Assembly (NCBI GenBank): GCA_958510825.1
Contig: OY294044.1
Coordinates: 81,142,895-81,206,894 of the forward strand
Length of the DNA: 64,000 nt
Direction of reading: 5' to 3'
DNA from: Brachypterus glaber
Lineage: Eukaryota > Arthropoda > Insecta > Coleoptera > Kateretidae
Shown here: one piece after another, positions 33,905-44,860 of the stretch
Layout: each line of letters opens with the position of its first letter
Numbering within the stretch: the stretch's first letter is position 1
Notes under the pieces: generated by a model
Database searches by the model: none
What the model was told of the DNA's origin: nothing
What the model saw: only the letters and a program-made list of their open reading frames with translations
Made by a program: the position numbers and the translations under genes

Positions 33905-34001
33905 ATAGCTTAAGTTGTCTTATTTAACAGTTCTAAATTTGAAGTCGATATCTCAACTTGTTTAAAACTTAAGGGGGGAGTGACTTTTGAACCGCACTGT
34001 A
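33905..34001 (+). mobile_element. Tc1/mariner-type MITE, right-end fragment
   Basis: The segment matches the right end of the MITE at 1500-2067 (TTGTCTTA, GTTCTAAATTTGAAGTC, CTCAACTTGTTTAAAACTTA) and ends GGTTCAAAAG-complement then CGCACTGTA, a Tc1-type CAGTG terminus next to TA. Confidence 0.7.
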
Positions 34002-34242
34002 TACATTTACAACCAATGGATAACCAGATCCTGCCACAATGGATAACCAGACACAGATCCTGGCAGCCAGGATCCTTAAAGTATATTAACTATCAGAACA
34101 AAATCATAAAACATTCACAAAAAGTCCAAACGCAATAAATTAACGATAAACCTTATTTGTGATTTTATCTGAGTCAAACCAAATAAAATTAAATAAATAT
34201 ACGAATTGTACTAACTAAAAGACAGTTTATTAATTAAAAACA

Positions 34243-34452
34243 TGTTTTGTTGAGCATTGGGTACGAGAAATTATTAACAAAAAACGAATAAAAAACAAAA
34301 AAAAAAACAGTTTTTAACATCCCTACAACTACAAATTATTACATACCTGTTTTGTTGAGCATTGGGTACGAGAAATTATTAACAAAAAACGAATAAAAAA
34401 CAAAAAAAAAAACAGTTTTTAACATCCCTACAACTACAAATTATTACATACC
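34243..34452. repeat. 105-bp perfect tandem duplication
   Basis: 34243-34347 and 34348-34452 appear identical, including an A11 run. The unit starts TGTTTTGTTGAGCATTGGG and ends ACATACC. Either a very recent duplication or an assembly or polymerase artefact. Confidence 0.9.
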
Positions 34453-34509
34453 TGCCATAACTATTTCTACTCTGTTACTGCTGTGAAATGAAAAAAATAA
34501 ACACTTGTC

Positions 34510-35040
34510 ACAGCGCACACCTGTTCACACACTGTCAAATTCGTGGCGAATTGGTCGTTCCTCTGCTCCCGGAGCGGTCAAGCGACCGGCGTCCAAACGA
34601 ACGGCGACCAGTAGTTGGTAGTAACGACTCGGTAGCAGCTAGGAAAACAGGGACATTTAAAATGCATTGGAGATGTCTTAACGACTCGATCGCGGCTACC
34701 CGGTCGCAGTCGTCAGCGACTGCGAATTTTGGAGGAAACCAAGGCTTTATCTAAAAAATATCAAAAATAAGTATAAGGTAAAATCAGAGTGCTGTGCTTT
34801 AGGATAATAAATTTACTTTTCTTTCATTTTGAAAAGCTTTTCGTTTTCGTACAATTTATATGCCCTGGGTACTATTTAAGTAATGTGTGAAAGATTTACT
34901 CGTAGACTTTTTCTGACGTGTCCGGAAACGCTAGAAAACTAAATTCCGTAATCTACGTCCGACGGACGTCGCGACGCGTCGTCCGTTTTTCTGTCATAAC
35001 CAGTGTCCGGACTCTGGTTCACAGTTCATTTTTAGCGAGT
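34510..35040. other. Two CpG-rich patches
   Basis: 34540-34735 and 34911-35030 are much richer in C+G and CpG than the surroundings (GACCGGCGTCC, GGCGACCAG, CGATCGCGGC, GACGTCGCGACGCGTCGTCC). The first holds the perfect hairpin TCGCAGTCG-TCAG-CGACTGCGA near 34704; the second is bracketed by GTGTCCGG words. The 88-codon frame at 34488-34754 shows no family similarity. They could be a promoter or untranslated exon of a host gene or a GC-rich transposon; I cannot decide. Confidence 0.4.
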
Positions 35041-35204
35041 TTTTAAAAAGCAAAAATATTTATTTGCTAATTAAGTTGTAAGTACTTTTTAATATAAAAC
35101 CAAATTTAATATCCTCTATGTAGCTGTAAGCCAAAAAACGATTTTAATTTGTTTCATTGATCAAAAAATAGATTTATGTCAAAAACTGAGAAATTAAGTT
35201 TATA

Positions 35205-36050
35205 TGAACTTTTGTGTAAATATTTTGGAGAAAAATTCCCAATAAATAAAAAAAATTATAAAATTAAAAATTCTCCAGAAATTTGAAAAATTTCCCAGAA
35301 ATTAAAAAAAAATCTCCAGAAACTAGAAAAATCTCCAGAAATGTTTCTAAAAGTTCCAATAAATTTTAAAAATTGCCCAGAAATTTTATAAAATACCAAG
35401 AAACTTAAAAAATTCATAGAAAATTGAAGAATTTCTCAGAAACTTAAAAAAAAATCCCAAAAATTCCAAGAAATTTTATAAATTTCCAAGAAATTAAAAA
35501 TATATTTCCAGAAACTTAAAAAATTCCCCCTAAATATAAAAAGTCCAGAAACTTAAAAAATTCCCTAGGAATTAAAAAAATCACAAGAATCTTAAGAAAA
35601 TCCCCAGAACCAAAAAGAATTATAGAAAATTGAAGAATTTCTCAGAAACTTAAAAAAAAAATCCCAAAAATTCCAAGAAATTTTATAAATTTCCAAGAAA
35701 TTAAAAATATATTTCCAGAAACTTAAAAAATTCCCACTAAATAAAAAAAGTCCAGAAACTTAAAAAATTCCCTAGGAATTAAAAGTCACAGGAATCTTAA
35801 GAAAATCCCCAGAACCAAAAAAAAATGCCCATGAATGTTAAAATAATCGCCAAAATTTTTGTAAAAATTCCCAATTTTTTTTATAAATATACAGAAACTT
35901 TTGTAAAAATTCCCAAGAATTTTTGTAAAAATTCCCAGAAATTTTTGTAAAAATCCCCAGAAATTTTAAATATTTCCCAGAAATTTAAAAACTCACTAAA
36001 AAAATCCTAGAAATAAAAAAAACTCCCCAGAAATAAAAAAATCTGAATTT
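35205..36050. repeat. Degenerate TTCCCAGAAA array with 206-bp higher-order duplication
   Basis: About 45 loosely spaced words of the form TTC(C)CAGAAA(C)TTAAAAA, one every 17-25 bp. Within it 35416-35621 is duplicated as 35622-35827 with small changes. There is no open frame. The reverse-complement word dominates 26900-27240. Confidence 0.85.
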
Positions 36051-36723
36051 TATTTTAAAAATTGCCTCCATTTTTGAGTTAGCCTGTTGACAAAAAACGT
36101 GACAAAATAACAGACAAGAAAACACATTTGTATCCAAGAATTTTTTTTTCAGGAATTTGGAACTAACGAGTTATACGCTATTACAGGGCTGTGGCGAGGA
36201 GCCTTCCGCCCACCTATCTTAACATTTAAAAAAGTTGTAAATTTTATGGATTAAAAATATAAAGGCTGTAATTTTACCCTCTCCCCTCCCCCCACTGTAA
36301 GAGTATAACAATGAGGTGTGAATACATAAATCCAAATATTCAAATAAACGGTCATTAACCTTAAACAATTCCAAATTTCCTACAAAAATTCTTGATAAGT
36401 GCCAAGTAATAACATAATAATAAAACACCTGTAATTATCTAAAATAATTCCAAAAATAATTCACTTGATAAACACGCAAGTTGGTAATTTAGAAAATATT
36501 TAAAATAGAAGTTTCCTGATTTTCATTTCTTATATTGTTTTCTAAAGTACTTTTTAATTCCTACATAGTTAAAAATTTTCTACGCACCAAAAATCGTGCT
36601 GGCCACGTGGACACTACAGCAACGCGAAAAAAGGGTTATGTTTTTAACGTGTGTTTGTGTCTGTACACTGTAGATTGTACAGGCCTGGGTACGGGGGTTA
36701 CAGAGGTTACAGGTGTACAATTT
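36051..36723. other. Unassigned stretch
   Basis: No gene or matched repeat recognised; a C-rich run (CTCCCCTCCCCCCA) lies near 36281. Confidence 0.4.
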
Positions 36724-36726
36724 TAA

Positions 36727-37780
36727 CACTAGCCAACAAATCTCAACTTTTTTTTTGCCCCGATCGGAAAGTAAATTTTTCTTACTAATTCGAGGGCGTA
36801 GAAACCGAATCTGACTTTAGAAAATTTTTGAGATATAAGTCCAGGAAATAATTACGTTTTTTTTTTCAAAATCTTAAAAAAAAGAGTAGGATTTTGAAAA
36901 TTTTAAGGTATATTAAAAAAAATATGAGGAACTCAAAAATATATATGCCAAGGACCTACTGTCACAGTAAGTACGCGAAAAAAAAAATAAAAATTTTAAA
37001 ATGAAAGTGCAGAGTTTACTTAATAGCTCTTTTGTGGCAAACTATCAAATCTGTATAAAAATTTTATAGGACTTAATTTGTAGATTATAAAATTCTATAA
37101 AAAAATATTTATACAAATATTTTTTTAATTTTGCTTGGTTTGTTCGTAAAAGGCGCAGAATCAAAATTTGACCTTAAAAAAATTCAGCACGTCTTATTTT
37201 TTAAATTTTAGTACAGGCAATTATGCCAATTTAAAAATAATTTATAGAACAAAATATTCTGTATTTTTGTTTGTTTTTTTTTAATGGTTCTACATCATAA
37301 AAATGTTACTTTGTTACATAAGAACCATATTGTAACATTTTTTTAGTTAATTTTTCACCCCCTAGTAATGATTTTTGACAATTTTTAGCATGAGTACGTG
37401 GCGACAAGCTTGTCCCCTTATGCACCTTTCTCCTTACCCTCCACCCCTACTTAGTTTTGTCACATTATCCATTTTTTTAATATTTTTTTTATAATATCCC
37501 TATTTATTCTACCTATGAATTTAAAGTTTTCATGTTTTAAGTTGGGTATTTTAAACTAATATTGAGTCACCGAATCTAAATTTGTCTTCGGAATATTTTT
37601 ATATCCCATGATTTTAGAACAAAAAAGGGATACAAAAATGATTTTTTAACATTTTTATCTCATTTTTCTCAGAAAACTTAGGTAATAGAAATATTCTGTG
37701 GCCAGATTCGGTTTCAGCGACCCAAAATTAGTTAAAAAACATATGACTCCAATCAGGGCAAGAAACCGTGTTGCCTAGTG
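36727..37780 (-). mobile_element. PIF/Harbinger-like non-autonomous element, copy B
   Basis: Inverted copy of 2243-3368. Ends are CACTAGCCAACA and TGTTGCCTAGTG, bounded by TAA on both sides (36724-36726 and 37781-37783). Internal blocks such as CGGGGCAAAAAA, GACCTAAATTT-like and CTTACCCTCCACCCCTAC match copy A. No transposase. Confidence 0.75.
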
Positions 37781-37783
37781 TAA

Positions 37784-38254
37784 TTAGGCTCACCGCCTCT
37801 ACCCCCTCGTTTTTCGGAACATAAATAGACAATTTTCGAATACATCAATTAAAAAAAATGTATTAATAAAACGGCCCCCAATTAAATGGCAAGCCGATAT
37901 GCCTAACTTTTATGAGTATTTAATAACATAACAAGTTACATAAGAGACCTTATTGGCGCACGCGTCCATATTTTGAAAATGAGTTGTGAAGCGGGGAGTT
38001 TTCCAATGGACGAGTGTGTCAAATGTTATTTTGGGTTTTTGTCTCGAAGGTTCTATTTTTTGATCATATTTTAGGTACTTTAAAAAATAAGCGATGAACA
38101 CTATTCTTTTATTTACAGGAATTTCTGCTCTCATTCTCCAAGTTAAGTCTTAAAAGGTCAATTTTTTCAAAACTGTATTCATGTCAGAGCTAATTAAATA
38201 AAAAAAATAAAATTACCGATCAATTTTTATAGGCCAACTTTACAAGTATACAGC
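37784..38254. other. Unassigned stretch with a 74-codon open frame
   Basis: The minus strand 38134-37910 is open for 74 codons (begins MRAEIPVNKRIVFIAYFLKY). I recognise no family and see no gene context; left unassigned. Confidence 0.3.
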
Positions 38255-38411
38255 TAAGGGAACGTTCAAGTATTACGTAACGCAAATTTTGATTATTTTG
38301 GACCCCCCCCCCAAGGTAACACTATTTTCCTATACCATTAACATGGGTGTAACAGTTCAAAATGACCCCCACCCCCCCTAGGAGCGTTACGTAATACTTG
38401 AACGTCCCCTA
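38255..38411. mobile_element. MITE with ATTACGTAACGC inverted ends
   Basis: TAAGGGAACGTTCAAGTATT-ACGTAACGC at the left pairs with GCGTTACGTAATACTTGAAC-GTCCCCTA at the right; the interior has a C9 run and a second C-rich run. About 157 bp. A related solo end (GCGTTACGTAATATTTGAAT) lies at 38639-38660. No coding capacity. Confidence 0.85.
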
Positions 38412-39287
38412 ACTTCGTTTTCATTAAATTACATTTATTATTATTTAAAAGTCAGATCATAAAAATCTAAGGTTTTTATATAAAACCTTGAAATTAGTTA
38501 AAAAAAAATTAATTTTTTATCATTTTTGACATAGACCTTTTAAGGTCATACCAATGTGCACTAAGGATTGCGTTACGGCAATTTTAATGGAAAAATGTAG
38601 AAAAACTGCAATACGTGGAGATTTTTTTTACAAAAAGTGCGTTACGTAATATTTGAATGTATCATTGTCTGATTTTGTAGCTAAAATTAAAGTAAAGCAA
38701 GACAGATAGACAACGTTTATTCAAACGACTGCTCTAGCGCTAGTTAATGCATATTAATATACTATTCTCAACATTGTAAGTAAATGTAGTCAAAATAACT
38801 AGTATTTTGGGAGACAGTTGTGCAAAGTAAAAGCGATGTAAATTTGCGTTAAGACGGTGTAAACCTCAATTTACAATTATATGGTTAGATTTACGCTGCC
38901 ACAATAGGCAGCCTTAGGCAAAAAGCAAATTTATGCAAAACCACCACAAGACAGTTGCAGCAACAATACTTTTGGTCAATTTTGTTTCAACTATTTTCGC
39001 CCTGCATGGGTTTTATTTAATTTTCTTTGTATTTTCCTTTTAAACACAAAAAAAATATGTAGCAGCTAAAATTTCTTTCCTAGATCTAGATCTAGAAGGC
39101 TGGAAATATCCTTAAATAAATGTATACAGATATAGGTACACAGAGAAATAATTACTTAAAACAAGTACGTAATATTCAGATCAAGCGGCTTGTATATCTG
39201 CAAGTATGTTGTTTGACTTAATTAAGCATAATAATATTTATATAGCTATGCTTAACTTATAAGCTAAGCATAGCTAAGTCCAGGGCT
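38412..39287. other. Unassigned stretch
   Basis: Apart from the solo MITE end at 38639-38660 and a block TCAATTTACAATTATATGGT near 38870 resembling ATTTACAATTAAATTGTTAG at 17460, nothing was recognised. Confidence 0.4.
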
Positions 39288-39495
39288 TATGTAGGCTAGT
39301 AGTAGAGGGAACCAACGGCTTTAACTGGCGTTAAACCAGTTTTTAAGGGGTTGTCTCTGTTTTATCTTGAGCCTTCGGCAAATTTTAAATATGAATTAAC
39401 TGTAAAAGGATGTAGCCGAGAAAAAGTCCAAACTCACGCGAGCCGACGTGCTAAATAAGGGTTTAATAATGAATCAGACGCCTTAACCCTTTCAG
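39288..39495 (-). mobile_element. tRNA-derived SINE (family S1), copy 4
   Basis: On the minus strand the body reads TTTTACAGTTAATTCATATT, AAATTTGCCGAAGG, AGTTAAAGCCGTTGGTTCCC and CTACTAGCCTACATAAGCCC, matching the S1 family with roughly 15-20% divergence. The degraded tRNA-like head with GTGAGTTTGGACT lies at 39430-39490. Confidence 0.75.
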
Positions 39496-39554
39496 ATGGT
39501 TACCATACATAAAGATATGTACATCTGTACTTGGAATAATAATTAGTGAAAGGT

Positions 39555-39586
39555 GGGGTGAAACGGGGTGCGGGGGTGGAACGGGG
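39555..39586 (+). other. Candidate G-quadruplex
   Basis: Four runs of four or five G (39555-39558, 39565-39568, 39572-39576, 39583-39586) separated by loops of 6, 3 and 6 bases, in otherwise AT-rich DNA. Matches the usual folding rule. Confidence 0.7.
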
Positions 39587-39599
39587 TAAATCGTACACT

Positions 39600-40086
39600 T
39601 CGCGATTTCGATGGTAACTTGTCTAATGTAGCATTTGCAATTTCGGAGAGATTTGTAGGTTTTTTAATCAATTTCACACAAGGTTTTTGCACAGAATCTC
39701 GAGTCAACCACCTGTTTACATAATGGCTGTTATCAAAGTCAAAGAGTGCTGCCGCCAGTGTTGGTTTTGCTAACTAACTTTTTGTTTACGGCGTACAACA
39801 ATAAACTAATTTTTTTACTGTAAAAAATAGATCACTTCTAACTAGTGTGTTCAGTTATACAATATGAACATTTTAGTACGCTTGAAGAAAAACCTTATTT
39901 TTGACGAGCATAGTACGATGATTTTGGTTCAATTCCTTCTTGCATTTTCTCCAGTTAACCAAAATTCCATTCTAAGTGGTCTGAAGGATCTCCTATGGGA
40001 TTAAGTTAACATTTTGTCATTCTACAGAGAGTCTCAACTCTAATTAAAATGTCACCATAGAACAACAGCTATGCCACGTTACTATA
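39600..40086. other. Unassigned stretch
   Basis: No gene, tandem repeat or second copy recognised. Confidence 0.4.
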
Positions 40087-41610
40087 TTCACGGTGCACTT
40101 CTGAGGGGTGTTTTCCGAACTTGCGGCGAACTTTAGTATTTCTTTATATTCTTGTTATTTAGTAGGTTTGGGTTAGTAGTAGGTAGTAACCAACGATTTA
40201 GGACCAAAATTAAAAAATCTATCGGTTAGTTTTTTTTTTATTTAGATTTTTTTATAAAAATCTGCACTTATTTAATTATTTGTCTATATCTCAGCTATTT
40301 CTAATTATAACAAAAATATGATTGAAAATAGAATAAAGACTGCTTAATTTTCTACAAAAAAAGTAAAAACCATTTTTTTATATCTTTTGCCGTTTTGTCG
40401 CAATACGTGATTAAAGTCTAAAGTAAAACAAAAAAGTAGAAATTCATCTTTCTATTTATAAAAATTATCTAGGGAGGCTTATTTTACTGTGAAACGTCAA
40501 ATTACCTTAAAACACATTATTTCTTTTAATTAAGGTGGCTTCTAGCAAAATTTGAAAACTGACGTAAAGTTGTTTATTTTTTTATGATTGTTTTCAATGT
40601 TAAGATTTAATGTATTTTTGTAAGAAAGAAGTTTTTTAAATAAAAATGAATTTAGATAATCATGAAACTAATCGAAAATTATTGTGCGTTGTTTGCTTTA
40701 CAAAAATCAAAAACATTAAGCCAATTCCAAGTACATTATTTTGTAAAAAGTAATTTTGGTGTCCGTAAATAATTATTATATTTTAGTTTTCAAAGTAAAA
40801 AAGTTAAAATTTTTCTTAATTACTTTTTTTATGCATAGGTAATAAATTTTTATTTATTTATTAATAAATTTATTTATTTAGTGGCAGGTTTTTATGCAAC
40901 AGGGTCATGGAGAGCCCCAACAAACATGCTTTTGGACATTTGGACATCATCATAACCTATTTTTTTATTAGTAACCAAAATAATGTACTTGGAACTGGTT
41001 TAATGTTTTTGATTATTGTAAAACAAACAGTGTACAATATTTTTTTATTTGTTTCATGATTATCTAAATTCATTTTTATTTAAAAAACTACTTTCTTACA
41101 AAAATACATTAAATCTTAACATTGAAAACTATCTATCATAAAAAATAATAAAGGTCAGTTTTAAAATTTTTTCACAAGCCACCTTGATTAAAGAAATAAT
41201 GTGTTTAAATGCAATTTGACATTTTACAGTAAAATAAGCCTTCTTAGATAATTTTTAATAAATATAAAAATGAATTTATACTTTTTTGTTTTACTTCAAA
41301 CTTTAATCACGTATTGTGATAAAACGGCAAAAGATATAAAAAAAATGTATTTACTTTTTTTGTAGATTATTAAGCAGTCTTTATTTTATTTTTAATAATA
41401 TTCTTATTATAATTAGAAATAGCTGAGATATAGCCAAATAATTAAATAGGTGCAGATTTTTATAAAAAAAATCTAAATTAAAAAAAAACTAACCGATAGA
41501 TTTTTTAAATTTTGCTCTTGATTCGTTAGTTACTACATAAATAACAAGAATATAAAGAAAAACTAAAGTTCTCCGCAAGTTCGGAAAACACCCCTCAAGT
41601 GCACCGTGTA
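40087..41610. mobile_element. Foldback element F4 (1.52 kb)
   Basis: Arms 40089-40748 and 40972-41608 are inverted copies, about 90% alike by eye: ACGGTGCACTTCTGAGGGGT at the left end against CCCCTCAAGTGCACCGTGTA at the right, AAAAAATCTATCGGTTAG against CTAACCGATAGATTTTTT, and AAACATTAAGCCAATTCCAA against the matching block at 40990. The loop is about 220 bp. Ends resemble the F1 terminus (CACGGTG). No transposase seen in arms or loop. Confidence 0.85.
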
Positions 41611-41630
41611 TTCTCTTTGATTATACCATA

Positions 41631-41740
41631 TACAGGGTGTCGCAGATTTTTTGCCTATGAATTTTCTCGGTAATAATAACAAGTCGTTAAGATATTTTAA
41701 GCTTCGCATTCCTATATACTCTTCTCAGTGGATAGTATAT
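41631..41740 (+). repeat. Solo TACAGGGTGTCGCAG element end
   Basis: TATACAGGGTGTCGCAG begins here in the style of the CAGGGTG-ended elements elsewhere in the window. No matching opposite end was found. Confidence 0.45.
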
Positions 41741-41798
41741 TGCATTTTCCCAAATCATTATTTTACCCAAGTTAAAATAATTTAACGAAAATGCAATA

Positions 41799-41858
41799 TA
41801 AATTCGTACCTAAGACCTTTTGCACGGAAAGCCGAAACACTAAACTACACCACGAATC
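41799..41858 (-). ncRNA. tRNA-like pseudogene or SINE head (third family)
   Basis: On the minus strand GATTCGTGGTGTAGTTTAGT has a good Pol III A box (TGGTGTAGTTTAGTG), then TTTCGGCTTTCCGTGC, AAAAGGTC and a degraded B box GGTACGAATTT. The layout and spacing are those of a tRNA, but the acceptor and T stems do not pair, so it is a pseudogene or SINE head. It is flanked by an inverted pair (TATTGCATTTTC / GAAAATGCAATA). Confidence 0.55.
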
Positions 41859-41934
41859 AATTGTTAAAAAATATTCCTAAAGTTAAGTATAGTATATTAT
41901 TTTCTCGTCCTTATAACTTTTCTGTTTTTGAATA

Positions 41935-42190
41935 TACAGGGTGATCAATAACTGGCATGCCAAAATTTAAGAGGTGATTCTGCATCCACAAATATCAAAA
42001 AAAGTTCTCATAAAGGTTGGTCCGCAAATGAGCCCTAAGGAAGCTACGGCCTTTTAAAATTGTAATAGAAATAAGGTTTTTAATTAATAACTGGTTTAAG
42101 CTAGAGCCACGGGCTTTTGCTTGTATACTAGTATTAAAAGGGGGAATAAGTTTATGTTAATTTAATTTTTTGAATTTATCCAGCTTGCGG
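41935..42190 (+). mobile_element. Foldback family F2, terminal fragment
   Basis: Starts TATACAGGGTGATCAATAAC and contains TGGCATGCCAAAATTTAAGA, GATTCTGCATC and GAGCCCTAAGGAAGCTACGG, matching the inverted end at 22980-23110 and 53006-53120. It is cut at about 42190 by the M1-related repeat. Confidence 0.7.
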
Positions 42191-42194
42191 CCAG

Positions 42195-42485
42195 TTTTCT
42201 AAAGTACTACTGCGCTAAAAACGTGTTATGAAACGAGTGCTTTATACAATTTTTTCTATTTGGCTCTAAAATTAAAAAAAAACTTACATTTAAATTGATG
42301 ACTGATTTAGGGATTTTTGTTTTGGATTGGCATTACGGTTTACACCATGTTTAAAATTCTAAGAACAAATTATATTTTGATATATTTTACAGTCATCTCT
42401 TCTCTTTTTACTGCAATTAACCAAGCCACAATTTTAACATGGTAAAAATAACCTAAACACGAAATTTTGTAGAAAATTCAAATTT
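42195..42485 (+). repeat. M1-related repeat, copy 3
   Basis: About 290 bp matching 6655-6962 (TGCGCTAAAAACGTGTTATG, TTGATGACTGATTTAGGGAT, TACAGTCATCTCTTC). Like that copy it starts in the centre of the M1 palindrome. Confidence 0.75.
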
Positions 42486-43728
42486 AAAGCGACATTGACA
42501 TTTTCACGAAAAACGTCAAGCGATAGGCCAGGTCTGTTGCCAACCCAAAAGAACAAAAAGTACAGTCCTCTTATGGGCCTATCAGAACACGCAAAATGCG
42601 TGTGATTATGAGCTTATAAATTGTGGGATAGCCTGTATAAAATGTGATCTTAACACTGTTTCTTTACAAATGTCTCAAGTGTTTCATTAAAACCTAGCAC
42701 CTTTCAACAATTGCTATTATAATCCTTACAAGTGCATGTACAATTTTGGATTCTTTTAAGTGCATGCAATAATCCCACTTTTCCATACAAAAGATTACTT
42801 TTTATTTTCCAAAACCTGTTTATATTTTAAATAGAGAGTGACTTTTTACACAGCATTTAATATTGTTGTATATAATATACGTATTATGTGTGTAAATATA
42901 ACCCAACTTTTTTTTTTTAGTGTTGGTGTACAGTTGGACCCACAAAAAATGCAAAAAAAGTTTTAAATATGCCAAAATGTCAATTTTATTAATTATTTTA
43001 TAGTTTAAGTAAGATTTTAAGAAAGAGTTTAGAATAATTTGACATATTGTCAGTTTTTCTTTAAGTTTATTAGTAGTCCCTAATTAGAGACTTATTAATA
43101 AGTTATTACAGATAATGCGTGAATGCGAATAATATTAAATAACAGTAACTGCTGTTATATGAAGCTGGAAGAAATAGAAAACTAGCAAATATAGAAGTTC
43201 CAGATCAGCAGAAGCAAGAAGTCTCCCCAAGATTGTTATATTTATGTTAATATTCCTTCTTTTTTACAAAATTAATGGAGAGCCCCTAGAACATGAATTT
43301 AATGTTAAAAAAGAATCAAAAACTTGCTTTCCTAAAAAATTACGTTTTTGTGACATGGTGTCGTTTACCATCGGGGTGCAAATATAATAAATAATAAACT
43401 GAAAAAACATTTAGAATATTTAATCTTATAAAACATTTAAACACAATATTTAGTAAATCTTATGGGAAATAAAACTTTAAATTCCTTAGTAATGAGATAT
43501 ATAATTTATGAAAATTATGATTTTTGTTTAAAAAAGCTTTTTTTGCTACATAAAAATTTCCAATCTTGGAACCAGCAAAATTTGTATCGTTTATAGCCGC
43601 GTCTCGTAAAGGGTGCTTTCTTAAATAATTAAGTAAATTTTCACTTCCTTCTTCCCGAGCCTGCACGCCTTTTAACCGTTTCCTCCTCTATCCATTTTTT
43701 CTTTAATCTTAATAAAACTCTCCGAATC
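42486..43728. other. Unassigned stretch up to the gap
   Basis: No gene recognised. GTACAGTTGGACCCACAAAA near 42929 looks like a Tc1-type terminus (CAGTTGGACCCA) without a partner. Open frames 43460-43666 and the one running into the gap have no family similarity. Confidence 0.4.
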
Positions 43729-43928
43729 NNNNNNNNNNNNNNNNNNNNNNNNNNNNNNNNNNNNNNNNNNNNNNNNNNNNNNNNNNNNNNNNNNNNNNNN
43801 NNNNNNNNNNNNNNNNNNNNNNNNNNNNNNNNNNNNNNNNNNNNNNNNNNNNNNNNNNNNNNNNNNNNNNNNNNNNNNNNNNNNNNNNNNNNNNNNNNNN
43901 NNNNNNNNNNNNNNNNNNNNNNNNNNNN
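43729..43928. other. Assembly gap (200 N)
   Basis: Exactly 200 undetermined bases, a typical placeholder size. It lies next to the 95-bp satellite array B, so the true length is probably unknown and more satellite units may be missing. Confidence 0.99.
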
Positions 43929-43984
43929 CAAAAATTGAAAATTTCTATAGTTATAGGGATTTCTAATTTGCTTAAATTGAATCT

Positions 43985-44640
43985 GACAATACAAATTTTC
44001 TAACTACACCCATACGGAGGTGAGGGGGTAAATATTTTTAAATATTTTTAATATTTTCGTCAAAATTATATATAGGGGTTTTTGGGGTCGACGAATCTGA
44101 ATCTGATAAGATTTTTCTAATTTCATCCCCTGAGGGGCGAGGGCTAGTTTTCTTGAAAATTGTTGTATTGGGTTTTTTGAGGTTGCGAAAGTGAATCTAA
44201 TAATAAAAAATTCCACCCCCTGAGGGGCGGGGGTAGTTTTCGTGAAAATTTGTATATTGGGGTTTTTGAGGTTGCTGAAAGTGAATCTGATAATAACAAA
44301 AATCTAACTCCAGCCCCTGAGGAGAGAGGGGTAGTTTTCTTGAAAATTTGTATATTGAGGTTTTTGAGGTTGCTGAAAGTGAATCTGATAATAAAACAAT
44401 TCTAACCACCTCCTGAGGGGCGGGGGTAGTTTTCTTGAAAATTGACATATTGGGGTTTTTGAGGTCGCTAAAACTAAATATTAAAACACATTTTTTCTAT
44501 ATCCAACCCCTGAGGGGCGGCGGGTAGTTTTTGTGAAAATTGGTATATTGGGGTTTTTAAGGTTGCTGAAAGTAAATAGATAATGAAAATCCATTTTAAG
44601 CGCGAAGATGAAAAATGGGAAAACTGCTTTACTGGGCACA
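43985..44640. repeat. 95-bp satellite array B with common 3' flank
   Basis: Six units start near 44086, 44181, 44270, 44368, 44463 and 44561 (spacing 89-98 bp), each with GGTTGCTGAAAGTGAATCTG-like sequence and a CCCCTGAGGGG palindrome. The array ends with CCATTTTAAGCGCGAAGATG and TTTACTGGGCA, as array A does at 15175-15230. Several minus-strand open frames (44004-44794) are reading frames through the satellite and are not genes. Confidence 0.85.
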
Positions 44641-44645
44641 AAACG

Positions 44646-44860
44646 GAGCGCATATAGATTATGTACATACTCATAAAATTAATTGACTCCCATTTTGTAA
44701 ACGCAATAAGTAAGTCAAGGTTGTTGAAGTTAATTGTTGAAATATGCAGGTTAAATGATTTATTCGGAAAATTATACTGTTTTCCTATGACCACTTATGA
44801 AACGACAAATTTCACACGATTGATAGAGCAAGTGTCATATTTTATATGCAAAAATATCAT
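44646..44860 (+). repeat. Direct repeat DR, copy 1
   Basis: About 215 bp nearly identical to 46652-46864, starting GAGCGCATATAGATTATGTA and ending TATGCAAAAATATCAT. Part of it (ACGACAAATTTCACACGATT) is also a diverged relative of an internal segment of the G elements (45925-45985, 50250-50320). Together the two copies bracket G copy 1. Confidence 0.85.

Noticed and set aside
43641..43994. 117-codon open frame across the N gap
   Set aside because: Its middle consists of undetermined bases, and the flanks have no coding character.
44004..44794. Three overlapping minus-strand open frames resembling each other
   Set aside because: They are reading frames through the 95-bp satellite units; the apparent similarity is that of the repeat.
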